Positions 8,726-18,500 of a DNA stretch of 64,000 bases are shown one piece after another. A program made the position numbers and the translations under genes. Each line of letters starts with the position of its first letter. The stretch's first letter is position 1. The DNA lies in the NCBI GenBank assembly GCA_022601195.1, contig JAHZIX010000045.1, positions 124,001-188,000 of the forward strand, in the 5' to 3' direction. This stretch comes from Deltaproteobacteria bacterium (lineage in GTDB: Bacteria > Acidobacteriota > Thermoanaerobaculia > Multivoradales > JAHZIX01). The notes below the pieces were generated by a model. It worked only from the letters and a program-made list of their open reading frames with translations. It had not been told where the DNA came from and made no database searches.

Positions 8726-11503
8726 TTACTGGACTGTTTCTTTGGCACAGCTCTCGAGAGCTAGCGACGACGCGTCGAGCTTTTCCTGGTGGGCCGGCTG
8801 CCCGCCAGTATCGAGTTCCCGGTTCAGCTCCTTGTAGAGTTCCAGCGCTTCGCCAAGGTGGGCCCGCCCGGACGAGAGGTTACCCACCTCGCAGAGCAGC
8901 TGGCCAAGGGCAAAAAGGGTTTCCCCGATGCGTGGGTGCCCAGCAATGAGATCCTCCCGGCGAAGAACCAAGGCTTCCCGGAAGAAAATCTCCGACTCCT
9001 CCAACTTGCCCTTCTTGTGCAGGACCACAGCCAACCCATGAAGGGTGAAGGCCAAAGAAGAGAGATCCTCCTGAGACCGGCGACGCTTGATCTCTAGGGA
9101 CTCTCGATAGAGGGGCTCCGCCTCCTCGAGCTTTCCCTGTTCCGCCAGGACGCGACCGAGGTTGTTGAGACCCTTGGCGAGGTCTGGGTGATCGTCTCCA
9201 AGTATCTTTGCTCGCTTGAGCACTAGCTCGCGATAAAGAGCTTCTGCTTCTTCGAGCTGGCCGCGATTGAAATGGATGCTCGCCAAAGAGTTCAAGGTGC
9301 GGACCACTTCTGGATGCTCCTCTCCTAGGAGACGACGTCGCAGCGATAAAGCCTCGTCGATCAGAACTTGGGCTTCATCCAGGTCCCCCTGCTTGTTGCG
9401 AACCGTGCCCAAGTTGTGCAGAGCTCGAGCCACATCTTGGTGGTGCCTACCTTGTAGCCGCCGACGCATCTCGAGAGCTCTGCGCAACAGTGGCTCCGCT
9501 CGATCGCTGTCTCCCTGATCGTGAAACATAAGAGCCAACCCATTGAGAGTCTCCGCATGCTCGAGGGTGCTCAGGCCACCCTCCGAGCTCTCAGAAAGGC
9601 GTAGAGCTTCCTGGTAGCGGGCCTTTGCCGTTTCCCGGTTCCCCAACCGGTTGAGACTCAAGGCCAATCCATTGAGACTTGCCACGAGAGCGACGGGATT
9701 GGCTGCAACCCGCTCCCGCTGGACCGCCAGCGCGCGGCGATAGACCGTTTCTGCCTGTTCAAAAAGGGCCTTTTCGAATAGCACCGCACCGAGCTCGTTG
9801 AGAGTCTCCACCTGTTCCAGATCCCCCTCCGGGAAGCGGGTCTCGAGAAGAGTGGAGGCCCCCTCCAAAAGCAGCTGCGCTTGGTCGAAAAGCCCTAGGT
9901 TTCCGTAGACTCGACCGATGGTGGTCATCATCGCTGCTTTAGTCTCCGGCTGCTCCCCAAGCTCCTCTGGGATGCGCTGCGCACCGCGCTCCAACAGCTC
10001 CCCAACGGTCATCTGGCCGGCCTCAGAACTGGGATCGGCCACTTCGAACAGGCCGTTGAGAAGAGCCGTTACCTGCTTCCAGCGATCCCGCTCCAAGTCG
10101 GCCTTGGCCAACGCCTGTCGTGCCACATCCGCCTGGTGAAAGGCAACGATGGCGCTGCCCAGTATCGCCGCCACGGTCAGCAGGGCCACGACGACGCCGG
10201 CCCGGTGGCGGCGAACGAATTTCGAGGCTCGGTAGCTCGCCGTATCCTTGCGAGCCAATACGGGTAGGCCTCGGAGGTGTCGGCTCAGGTCCGCCGACAG
10301 TTGCTCCACCGACGCATAGCGCCGGGCTGGCTCTTTGCGCAAGGCCTTGAGCAGAATGTTGTCTAGATCTCCTCGGAGTCGGCGCGCCAGGGCCGACGCC
10401 CCTCCCGCCATAGCCGCCACGGCGGACTCCTCGCCACCGGAGCTCTGGAGCACGGCCACACTGGGGGCTTGGGGGATCTGCTCACAGATCACCCGCTCGA
10501 TTTCTGCCGAGCTGAAGTGGGAAAAGCGATGGGCTTTGACTCCTGTCAGCAGCTCGAAGAGGAGGACTCCAAGGCTGTAGACATCACTCGCGGTGGTAAT
10601 CATCTCGCCCCGGACCTGCTCCGGACTGGCATAGGCCGGAGTCATCGCCCGAGCCGGCAGCGCCGTAGCCACAACCGTTTGGGGAAAAGCCTCCGGCGCT
10701 AACACCTTGGCGATTCCAAAATCGAGTAGCTTGGGCTCTCCGGCGGTCGTCACCAGCAGGTTCGAGGGCTTTAGGTCGCGATGCACCACCAGATTCTGGT
10801 GGGCGTAGTGGACCGCCGAGCAAACTCGGCGGAAGAGCTCTAAACGCCCGGCAACACCTAACCGCTGGCCATTGCAGTAGTCGTCGATGGGCACACCCTC
10901 GACGTACTCCATGACGAAGGCGGGTTGGCCGCCCTCGGTGGTCGCCGCATCGAGCAGGCGAGCGATGTGGGGGTGGTCCAAGCTGGCAAGAATTTGCCGC
11001 TCCTGGCGAAACCGCCGCTCGACCTCGGCGGTGTCCATACCTTTCTTGATGACCTTGATGGCGACCTGGCGCTGAAAGCTCTCGTCGGCCCTAGCGGCGA
11101 GAAAGACCGTGCTCATACCACCACTTCCCACCAGCCGCAGCACCCGATAAGCACCGATCTCGCCACCAATCTGATCTTTATCGCGACCTTCCACCCATCC
11201 TTTGGCAGAACCAGGGAGGCCCTCGTCAGGTTCCGTGATGGGGTCCTCAAGGAGAAACCGAGCCTCCCCTTCGACCATTTCTTCCAGGAAATCGCCAGCC
11301 TTCTCGTGGGCTTCCAAGAGGGCTTGAACCTGGCCTAGAAGGTCCTCGTCACCGCCGCAGGCTTGCTCCAAGAGAGCGGCTCGCTGCGCGATAGGGACTC
11401 CTGTCGCTACGCGGAAGATGGCTTCGATCCGCTGCCAACGTCCTGTGGGTTCCCCGGTTCCTTCCCCAGCCCCGACCCCTGCCCCGGGCTCCGGGTCCTT
11501 CAT
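8726..11503 (-). CDS. transmembrane Ser/Thr protein kinase with TPR sensor domain
   Basis: 925 aa. A cytosolic PknB-type kinase domain (about 117-400) shows GSGGMSTVF (P-loop), catalytic K150, E168 (helix C), HRDLKPSN with D243, and DFG D261, so it should be active. A transmembrane segment (about 430-455) follows, then a long array of kinesin-light-chain-like TPRs (about 520-900). The chosen start, ATG 11503, overlaps the sigma-factor stop as ATGA; a GTG ten codons earlier is an alternative. Kinase/TPR genes coupled to SigX6-type ECF factors are a recurrent pair in Acidobacteriota and Planctomycetes, where the kinase is thought to control the sigma factor. Targets are unknown. Confidence 0.9.
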   Translation of the reverse strand: MKDPEPGAGVGAGEGTGEPTGRWQRIEAIFRVATGVPIAQRAALLEQACGGDEDLLGQVQALLEAHEKAGDFLEEMVEGEARFLLEDPITEPDEGLPGSAKGWVEGRDKDQIGGEIGAYRVLRLVGSGGMSTVFLAARADESFQRQVAIKVIKKGMDTAEVERRFRQERQILASLDHPHIARLLDAATTEGGQPAFVMEYVEGVPIDDYCNGQRLGVAGRLELFRRVCSAVHYAHQNLVVHRDLKPSNLLVTTAGEPKLLDFGIAKVLAPEAFPQTVVATALPARAMTPAYASPEQVRGEMITTASDVYSLGVLLFELLTGVKAHRFSHFSSAEIERVICEQIPQAPSVAVLQSSGGEESAVAAMAGGASALARRLRGDLDNILLKALRKEPARRYASVEQLSADLSRHLRGLPVLARKDTASYRASKFVRRHRAGVVVALLTVAAILGSAIVAFHQADVARQALAKADLERDRWKQVTALLNGLFEVADPSSEAGQMTVGELLERGAQRIPEELGEQPETKAAMMTTIGRVYGNLGLFDQAQLLLEGASTLLETRFPEGDLEQVETLNELGAVLFEKALFEQAETVYRRALAVQRERVAANPVALVASLNGLALSLNRLGNRETAKARYQEALRLSESSEGGLSTLEHAETLNGLALMFHDQGDSDRAEPLLRRALEMRRRLQGRHHQDVARALHNLGTVRNKQGDLDEAQVLIDEALSLRRRLLGEEHPEVVRTLNSLASIHFNRGQLEEAEALYRELVLKRAKILGDDHPDLAKGLNNLGRVLAEQGKLEEAEPLYRESLEIKRRRSQEDLSSLAFTLHGLAVVLHKKGKLEESEIFFREALVLRREDLIAGHPRIGETLFALGQLLCEVGNLSSGRAHLGEALELYKELNRELDTGGQPAHQEKLDASSLALESCAKETVQ

Positions 11504-12117
11504 GGTTTCGGGGACAGCTCCAGGAACAACCACGCCCGCGCGGTCTTGTAATCCTCAATGACGGTGCCGGTGGAGACGCCGAGGGCCTCCGCGGTCTCTG
11601 GAATGGTCAGGCCACCGAAAATCCGCAGCTCCACCACTTTGCTCTTGCGGGAATCGAGATCGGCCAGGCCCTTGAGAGCGTCATCCAAAGCCAGAAGACT
11701 CGGCGGTCGTGCTTCTGCGAAGGTGGAGACCTCTTCCAACATCACCGTGTTCATCTCCCCCTCCCGCTTGGCGGTCGCTCGGCCCCGGGCGTGGTCCACC
11801 AGAATGCGCCGCATGGCCTGGGCAGCAACACCAAAGAACTGAGCTCGATTGGACCAACTGGCTTGCTTTTGATCCACCAACCGTAGATAAGCCTCATGGA
11901 GCAAAGCCGTCGCTTGTAAGGTGTGGTCCGCCCTCTCCCGCCGCATGGCCCGCTTTGCGAGTCGATGCAGCTCTTCGTAGACCAGCGGCAGTAGCCGGTC
12001 CAGAGCGGAGGAATCCCCCTCCCCCCAATCCTTCAGCAATCCCGTCACTTCCAGCTGCGCCGGCCCTACGGAATCCGTGGAGGTTCCCTCGCCCGAATCA
12101 TCAGCGGAGCTCGACAT
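11500..12117 (-). CDS. ECF RNA polymerase sigma factor (SigX6/TIGR02999 type)
   Basis: 205 aa. Region 2 is recognisable (LLPLVYEELHRLAKRAM, HEAYLRLVD) and region 4 has a helix-turn-helix (LTIPETAEALGVSTGTVIEDY). The long linker with ILVDHARGRATAKREG is typical of this ECF group. There is no anti-sigma gene nearby; instead the gene is translationally coupled to a Ser/Thr kinase, which fits the group's phosphorylation-type control. About 40 residues before region 2 are low-complexity. Three direct repeats about 115-140 bases upstream of the start could be its operator or promoter element. Confidence 0.92.
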   Translation of the reverse strand: MSSSADDSGEGTSTDSVGPAQLEVTGLLKDWGEGDSSALDRLLPLVYEELHRLAKRAMRRERADHTLQATALLHEAYLRLVDQKQASWSNRAQFFGVAAQAMRRILVDHARGRATAKREGEMNTVMLEEVSTFAEARPPSLLALDDALKGLADLDSRKSKVVELRIFGGLTIPETAEALGVSTGTVIEDYKTARAWLFLELSPKP

Positions 12118-12470
12118 GGCTCTCTCCCTTCGAAATCCCGGACTTGGATCGGAAAATCAATTTCTCAGGCCAAATATATCGCTTCGAACTGCTGGGGACT
12201 TTTCTGCAACGACATTTTGTTCTCTTGGAGCAAGATGTTTGGCAAGAGATTCTGCAAGAGGTTTCGATTCGATGGAGTTCCCTGTCTGGGTTTCTAGACG
12301 ATTCCGATCCATCAGAGTCGCTGGTTGGCTTGGGCAGTGATTTCCGCACCGGGCTCTTTATGCTCAGCAGATGCCTTGCAGGCCCAGCAGGAGCACACCC
12401 TAGCAACAGAAATTGCCGCAAAGCAGCAGGAGGCGAAGCAAGAAGCTGAGCTGAGCTGAGCCGTCGATTG
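12118..12470. other. divergent intergenic region
   Basis: No gene is seen. It holds the presumed promoter of the sigma/kinase pair (minus strand) and of the helical-repeat gene (plus strand). It includes the GCAAGA direct repeats (12230-12259) and a 5-bp tandem repeat GCTGA/GAGCT near 12446-12460, just before the plus-strand start. The 12160-12240 part is more AT-rich than its surroundings. Confidence 0.5.
12230..12259. promoter_or_regulatory. three GCAAGA direct repeats, 12-bp period
   Basis: GCAAGA occurs at 12230, 12242 and 12254, exactly 12 bases apart (TCTTGC read on the minus strand), 113-142 bases upstream of the ECF sigma start. Exactly phased short direct repeats upstream of a regulatory gene suggest an operator for a multimeric activator or repressor. 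The binding protein is unknown; inference only. Confidence 0.4.
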
Positions 12471-14483
12471 ATGTCGTTGGTGGGGGACGAGGACAGCTGG
12501 TGGCGGCTGTGGGGGCTCCTGCAGGGCCAAGCGGAAAGAGAGATGTTTCTCGCTCACTACGCTCGGCGGCGAGATTGGGAACCCCAAGAAATACTGGCCA
12601 CCGACCTTCACGCCCGGGAGGAAAACGAGCTGCTTCGCTGGGCTGCGGCGGCAACCTCAGCCTTCCCCGACAATGCCGAATTCCAGTTACTGCAACTACG
12701 GTTCCAAACAGCGGACGATATCTCCCTCGACCAAGTTGCTACCCTGGCACAAGAGCTGCCGGAGGACGTTCAGCTGGCTTTTTGCCATGCTCGGGGGATC
12801 GCCGAGTTGGACTCGGAAGAGAAAGGGGCTCAGCACCTGGCGGACTTCGTCGCCACCTATCCCAAAAACCCTGACGCCCACCAGGCGCAAATCGAACTTC
12901 TCCTGGATCTCGACCTCGAGGATCAGCTCCAGGCAGTTCTCCAGCGCCAAACCGAGATCTTTCCCCAGGAGCCGAGGTTCCGAGTGAATCTGCTCGACCA
13001 TTCTCCCGCTCTCGACGAGGCCGAGCTGGAAGTCAAATACCTATCCCTGGCGGAAAGGGCGGTAGGAGATGTGGAACGCCTCGCCCTCTGTATGGTTTTC
13101 TCCGCGGAGAGCGAAGCGGGCCCTTACGCTGACCAGTGCTTTCGCCACCTCTGGGAAGATCTCGTTCACCGTGGTGCGGAAGGAGAAGAAAGCGAAGCGC
13201 TGCGATGGGCCAGAGACGAGATCCTCCTCTATGCCCTCACTGCCAGGGATCGGCCTCTGGCTTTCCAGATCTTAGATGCCATGGCCGGCCAGGAAAAAGC
13301 GGAAGGGTGGCACTTGACTGTCGAGTTTTGGGAGGCGGACCCGGAGAGCTGCCTTTCTTTCCTTCAAACCTATCTCTCTGGCCATTTCGAACCTGTCCTG
13401 GAGAGCTCATACCTGGACGACGACGATTGGCTACACCTGTTCGAGGACCTCACCGAATGTGGTTTCAAAGAGGAGGCGGAGCAGGTCTCGAGGGCCGTGA
13501 TGCCCAGGTTGTCCGCCGAAGCCCTAGGCCGCTTACTCAAACGCCACCCTCAAACCCACTCGGAATTACAGCGGCGGTTCAAGACAGAGGCGCCTCGAGA
13601 AGACGTCATCCGCGTTCTCTATGACCACCCAAACCTCTTTGCTGAAATTCCCCGGGAAAAGGTTCTGCGCATTCTGGCGACCCAATCCAAAGCCATAGAC
13701 CTCCACCTCGAGCTCTTCGAGCTTTTGAAGCAGCAAGGCCGTATCCGGGAAGCAGAAGGGGTTCTCTTAGACGCCATCGAGCTCGCCCCCCGGGACCTCG
13801 ACCTCCAACTGCGTCTCGCCGGCCACGCCCTTCTCCAGGGTGACGAAGGACTCGCCCTGACTTGGGTCGAAGCGATTGGCAGAAATCGCCAAGCTTCGTC
13901 CCGCCAGCAGGCGACCGGACGGTATCTCCTCGGCCGAATCGCTCGCCGCCAGGGACGCATGGAAGAGGCATCGGACCACCTGGAAGCCTATTTCTTGCGA
14001 AGGTTCGAGTTCTCTGGCTGCTGCCGGGAAGGGGTGGATGAGGGGTTTGTGGCACACCTTCGACAAACAGCCCCGCCAAAGCGCCTCGAATCCTACCTGG
14101 AAACCAAAGCGAAGGCCCTCGCCACCTTTGCAGCAAACTCTCCACCCAACACGCCCTTTGCCGAATGCCAAAAGCCGTCCTGCCCGGTCTCTTCAGCACC
14201 TCCCGACAAGCGCACCCACATCATGAAGATCATGGCCGAAGCTGGCTCCCAGAGGGAAGATGTCTTGGCATGGGTCCGGCAACAGGAAGCTCTCTCCAAC
14301 CGCTGGAAGAAGGACGACCCGGAGACCCTTTTTGATGACGACTCCATTCTCGGTTTCGACCCGGCTTTCCTCGGCCACAACACCTCTGAAGGGATCACTT
14401 TGCGCTGCCACTCAGGCACATTTCTCAACTATGACTTGCTGGGGGAGCCCTACAACCCCTGGAGCCCTGCCTGCCCCTGGTAG
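12471..14483 (+). CDS. alpha-helical repeat (TPR-like) protein, unknown function
   Basis: A 670-aa, acidic, soluble protein made almost wholly of amphipathic helices. The stretch around residues 400-510 reads as TPR-like (LFELLKQQGRIREAEGVLLDAIELAPRD broken into repeats). There is no signal peptide or membrane segment. The C-terminus has a Cys pair (ECQKPSCP) and a short unstructured end. The start is uncertain: ATG 12471 lacks a good ribosome site, and TTG 12468 or GTG 12480 are alternatives. It is convergent with the end of the eCIS locus and may be unrelated to it. I do not recognise a family beyond TPR-like repeats. Confidence 0.6.
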   Translation: MSLVGDEDSWWRLWGLLQGQAEREMFLAHYARRRDWEPQEILATDLHAREENELLRWAAAATSAFPDNAEFQLLQLRFQTADDISLDQVATLAQELPEDVQLAFCHARGIAELDSEEKGAQHLADFVATYPKNPDAHQAQIELLLDLDLEDQLQAVLQRQTEIFPQEPRFRVNLLDHSPALDEAELEVKYLSLAERAVGDVERLALCMVFSAESEAGPYADQCFRHLWEDLVHRGAEGEESEALRWARDEILLYALTARDRPLAFQILDAMAGQEKAEGWHLTVEFWEADPESCLSFLQTYLSGHFEPVLESSYLDDDDWLHLFEDLTECGFKEEAEQVSRAVMPRLSAEALGRLLKRHPQTHSELQRRFKTEAPREDVIRVLYDHPNLFAEIPREKVLRILATQSKAIDLHLELFELLKQQGRIREAEGVLLDAIELAPRDLDLQLRLAGHALLQGDEGLALTWVEAIGRNRQASSRQQATGRYLLGRIARRQGRMEEASDHLEAYFLRRFEFSGCCREGVDEGFVAHLRQTAPPKRLESYLETKAKALATFAANSPPNTPFAECQKPSCPVSSAPPDKRTHIMKIMAEAGSQREDVLAWVRQQEALSNRWKKDDPETLFDDDSILGFDPAFLGHNTSEGITLRCHSGTFLNYDLLGEPYNPWSPACPW

Positions 14484-14517
14484 GGCTTGGCGAGCTGGAC
14501 GGCAGAGACCCTCGATC

Positions 14518-15552
14518 TCACACCTCCGTCAAATCCGCCGCCTCGAGACGCAGGCCGTAGGCTTGGGAGGCGCCCTCGAGGTCGTCTTCGTAGGCGGCGG
14601 CAACGGAAGAGTCGTAGACGACCACATGCCTGCACCGGTCGCTATCTCGCAGCGCCTGGATCTCCTTCCAGACCTGTGGCTCTACGTTGCTCTTGACCTG
14701 GCTCCAACTGAGATCGAGGGTATCGAGAAAGTGGAAGGCATTGAGGTCTTCCGCAAAAAGCAGCGGGGCCTGCCAGCGGAAAGAGACGAAATGGTAAACC
14801 ACCAGCTCTTCTGCCAAAACTTCCACAGCCTCGAAGCCATACCAAGTCGAGGGGTCTTGCGGGTCGGGCTCGGAGAGAGGGTCGGGGCGCTCGGCGACCC
14901 TTTCGTAAAGCACCCGCGGGTGCCGACCGGGGCGGGAGCCCTGGGAGAAAAGGTCCAAAGGATCGACTTCTTGTCCAGCCTCTGCTCTTTGAGCAGCGAC
15001 CACCAAGGCGAGGGCTGGGACGTAACGAGACAAGGTGAGCCATCGGGGATGATCGGGGCTCAGGGAGAGGTCCAAAAGATGGTCATGGGGGCGCTTGGTG
15101 AGGACCTTTCGCCAATCCAGGTCTGACTCGACATGGCCCAGGAAGACCTTCTGTTTCCGCTCCCGAGGGAGCTCGACGAGATCTCCAATGGAATTTTGAA
15201 GGGAACGCATTTCGATATTGGCGAAGCGGGATAGATCGGCGATCCAGCGCCACAACTCGACTTGGGGCACTCCGACCAGATGCTCTACTACCGAGAGCGT
15301 AAACACATCGGAGAGAGCCTGCACCGCAAAGATCCTCTTGGGATCCTCCCGTAGAGAGGCTGCGTAAGCCTCAAAGGTGGGCCGACAGAGTTTCGCCACT
15401 CGGTCCAATTGCGACCGGTCACCGAGCATTAGGGCCAAGAGGCCTGCATAGCTCGCCACCGAGTCGATCTCAAAGCCCTCGACATCGTCGAGGCACTCGT
15501 CGAGCTCCTCGCGCAAGGCGTGGCGACTCGCACACAGGTTGATCCAGGCCAT
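14518..15552 (-). CDS. unknown acidic protein after DUF4157 toxin; candidate immunity/accessory protein
   Basis: 344 aa, net acidic, cytosolic (no signal or membrane segment), mostly helical in the first 200 residues. I recognise no family. It is the last gene of the eCIS transcript and starts 15 bases after the stop of the DUF4157 protein, with a GAGGAGGG ribosome site. Its position directly 3' of a gene ending in a nuclease-like domain, and its acidity against the very basic toxin end, fit a cognate immunity or chaperone protein. Against this, eCIS cargos often lack immunity genes and 344 aa is long for one. Role is inference. Confidence 0.55.
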   Translation of the reverse strand: MAWINLCASRHALREELDECLDDVEGFEIDSVASYAGLLALMLGDRSQLDRVAKLCRPTFEAYAASLREDPKRIFAVQALSDVFTLSVVEHLVGVPQVELWRWIADLSRFANIEMRSLQNSIGDLVELPRERKQKVFLGHVESDLDWRKVLTKRPHDHLLDLSLSPDHPRWLTLSRYVPALALVVAAQRAEAGQEVDPLDLFSQGSRPGRHPRVLYERVAERPDPLSEPDPQDPSTWYGFEAVEVLAEELVVYHFVSFRWQAPLLFAEDLNAFHFLDTLDLSWSQVKSNVEPQVWKEIQALRDSDRCRHVVVYDSSVAAAYEDDLEGASQAYGLRLEAADLTEV

Positions 15553-15567
15553 GGCTCTTTACCCTCC

Positions 15568-18500
15568 TCAGACCTTGACTGGTTTTGGAATCACTTCGAT
15601 TTCCCGAATGACCTTGTTGCGTTCCGCCGCGGTCAGGGTCGGGAATCTGACCTTTAGGAATTTCCGCATATCGCTCAAGATCTGAGTCTTCAATTTTTTC
15701 ATGGCGTTCTTGGAAACGCGAGCATCCCCGGAAATGAAGACGATGAAGGTCACGCGGCCACTTTTTAGGGCAGAGCGCACCTGCCTCAGGGCCTTGGTAC
15801 CTCCCTGTTTCTTCGCTTGGCTCTCCGCTTCCGCGAAGTTTGGCCCCAGCCTTGAGCCGGTCGTCGCGGTGAACTTCTCTACTCCGAAGTTTCGTCCTTT
15901 CTTTGCATCGCTCTGCTTGGACTCACCGATAAACAGACGCCGCTGGCTGGAGCCCTGTTCTTTACCAATACCGGCGGCATCGAAACCCTGAGCGTTCTCA
16001 TGCTTGGAGCTATCCACCAGGTCGACGAATTCCTTCTTCTTGGTCGCCAGCTTCGCCCGGGCCGCCTTCTCCGCTGCCTTGACCGCCGCACTCTTCTTCT
16101 TTCCAGCAACCGGTTGCCAGCTGCCCTTTTTCGCCTTGCCGCTCTTGGCTTTCCAGACCCAACTAATATCAGGGTTTTTAGTGTCCCAAGCGAATAGGCG
16201 AACGTTTCCGCTATTCGAAATCTGGAACTGACGCTTCCGCTGGCCCACCTTACTGGCCGGGGGAAAGGCTGGGTCGATCATGTCCGCCTTAACGATCTTC
16301 CGGTTGACCTTCTGCCTCTTGAAGGGGCTCATGCCCGCCGCAAGGACCCAGTTACCGCCCTCGGCGACGAGGCGAAGGGTCTTGAAGCGGTAGCGAACCC
16401 GAATCAGCGCGAGACCGGCCCGAAAGGTCAGGGCTCGGCTTTCGCTGTTGCCATGCTTCGCCAGGAACCGATCGACCGCCGCCATGCCCTTGCGCCAGCG
16501 CTCCATCTTGCGCTGCTCCCGCTTGCGGCGGCGATCGTCACGGCGTTGCGAGCGATTTCGACGCCGCTGCGGCCGACGCTGGTTGGCGGGCCGCCGGCTG
16601 CGCCGCCGCTGCCTTCGGCGATCCCGCTGCTTGGAGCGCTCTCGGCGCCGCTGCCGCGCCGTCTTGGGTTTCTCCTTCCCTCCCTTTCGGCGCTGGGCTC
16701 GGTCCTTGCCACGGGCCTCTTTGCGGTCCTTCTTACGCTTGCTACGCATCTTCTTGAGCCGTGCCGAGAGGTTCTTGAAGATCTTGCCGAAGGGTTTGGC
16801 AACGGTCTTGCCAACCCGCATGATCAGCCGGTCGACGCCGAGAAAGGTGAGCACCGCTTCGAGGCCGGCGACGATGCCTCGGGCCAGGGCCAGAGCAAAT
16901 TGGGCCGCCCCATTGGCGGGCTGAGCCACCTTCATGACGAAGCCGAAGAAGGCCTCGGCAGCGGAGAACAAGCTTTGCACCAGGCCCCAAGCGGCACGGA
17001 TGCCGTCGATCACCGCCATGATGGCGCCGGCTCCCGGGATCAGCTTGGCGGCCAAGTTCAGGGACAGCCAGATCATTGCCGCCACGCCGATGGCCGGCAG
17101 CATCGAGGGTAAATGCTCCATGAACAGAGCCGGCAGACTAAGGGCCAAGCCGGCGAGCATCTCCATCCAGTTGGGAGGCAGGTTCAGGAGGGGCTCCAGG
17201 AAGGGAATCTTGCGGAAGACCCACTCCTTGAAAGCCTGTTGCAACGCTCCCCAGAGGTGCTTCTTGATGCCTTCCTGGGCCTGGGAGAGCGCAGAGCTAA
17301 TAAACGAGCCCACCCCCATGCGGGTGACCCGGGTCATCAGGGCTAGAAACTTGCCGAGGAGCTCCGCCAGTTTCTTGACAAAATTCGCTAGTTTGTCGAG
17401 CAGGGCCTCGTTTTCTGACTTGATCTTCTCGAGCTCTTTGTCGACAGCATCGATGGCCTGCTTGCGCAGCCGCTGAAGGCTCGATTTCGCCTGCTTCTCT
17501 GCCTGAGCCACCTGCTTTTCCAAGGTCGAGAAGCGCTGAAGAACCCTCTCCTGGGCCTTGCGAGCCTCCTCTTGGAGGTCTTTGGGAAGGTCCGCCACCA
17601 ACTTTTCGATCTCCACCTTGGCGTCTTCGAGGATCTTCTTCGAATCGCTGATGGTGGTCTCCACGTCGGCGGTAATCTCGCCAATGAGGGTGTCGATGCG
17701 GGTGATGTAGCGCTCTCGATTGCGGCTGTAGATCGCCTTGACCTTGGAAAGCTCATTGATACTGACCCAGCGGTCTTTGAGCCACTTTGTCCAACCGAGA
17801 GCACCGCTGTAGCGATCGTCCTTGAAGTCCTCCAGCTCGTCCCGGGTTTCGGTGCCGAAATCCTTGAGGTACTGCTCTTGGGTCTCGGTGAAGCGAGTTT
17901 CGACCTTCTCCCCCATGCCATCGAGCTTGGTGGTGACGTCTTCGGAGGCCTTTTTGTAGATGTCCTCGATCTTTTGAGAGGCGGTGCCCCGGCCTCCCTC
18001 TTCACCGGTGCGGGTTCCCTCCTGCTCTTCGAGAACTCCCTTCTGCTCCCCTTCGCGAGTGGAGGCCATGTCCGCATCGGCGGAGCCCTCTTGACTGTCG
18101 AGCTCGCCACGGGCTCCCTCGAGAGCTGGCCCCTCACCGGCCCGGGCCTTCTCCCCAGAGCTATCCACCGCCTGGTCGAGCTCCTTTTTCTGGCCAGCTA
18201 GCTCAGCGAGAGGACCTTCCTTGGCCTTGCCCAGAGTCTCGTCGTCGATGTCGTGAGCACCGAGCTCGGCGTCGGCGTCAGCGGTGAATTCGCTGGCATC
18301 TAAGCTCTCCTCCGGGACCGGCGGGGGCGTTGCCCCGGCAAGATTCGGTGTCTCGGTTCCCGGCGCTGCTTCGGGCTCCGGCTGAGGCACGGCAGCGGCG
18401 GGCTCCTGGGCCGGCGGCGGCGTATTGATCTGCTCCAAGCTGGTTCGCACACCCGCAGCCTGCTGACTGACGGCTGCGGTGAGCTGGCTACCGATGCGCT

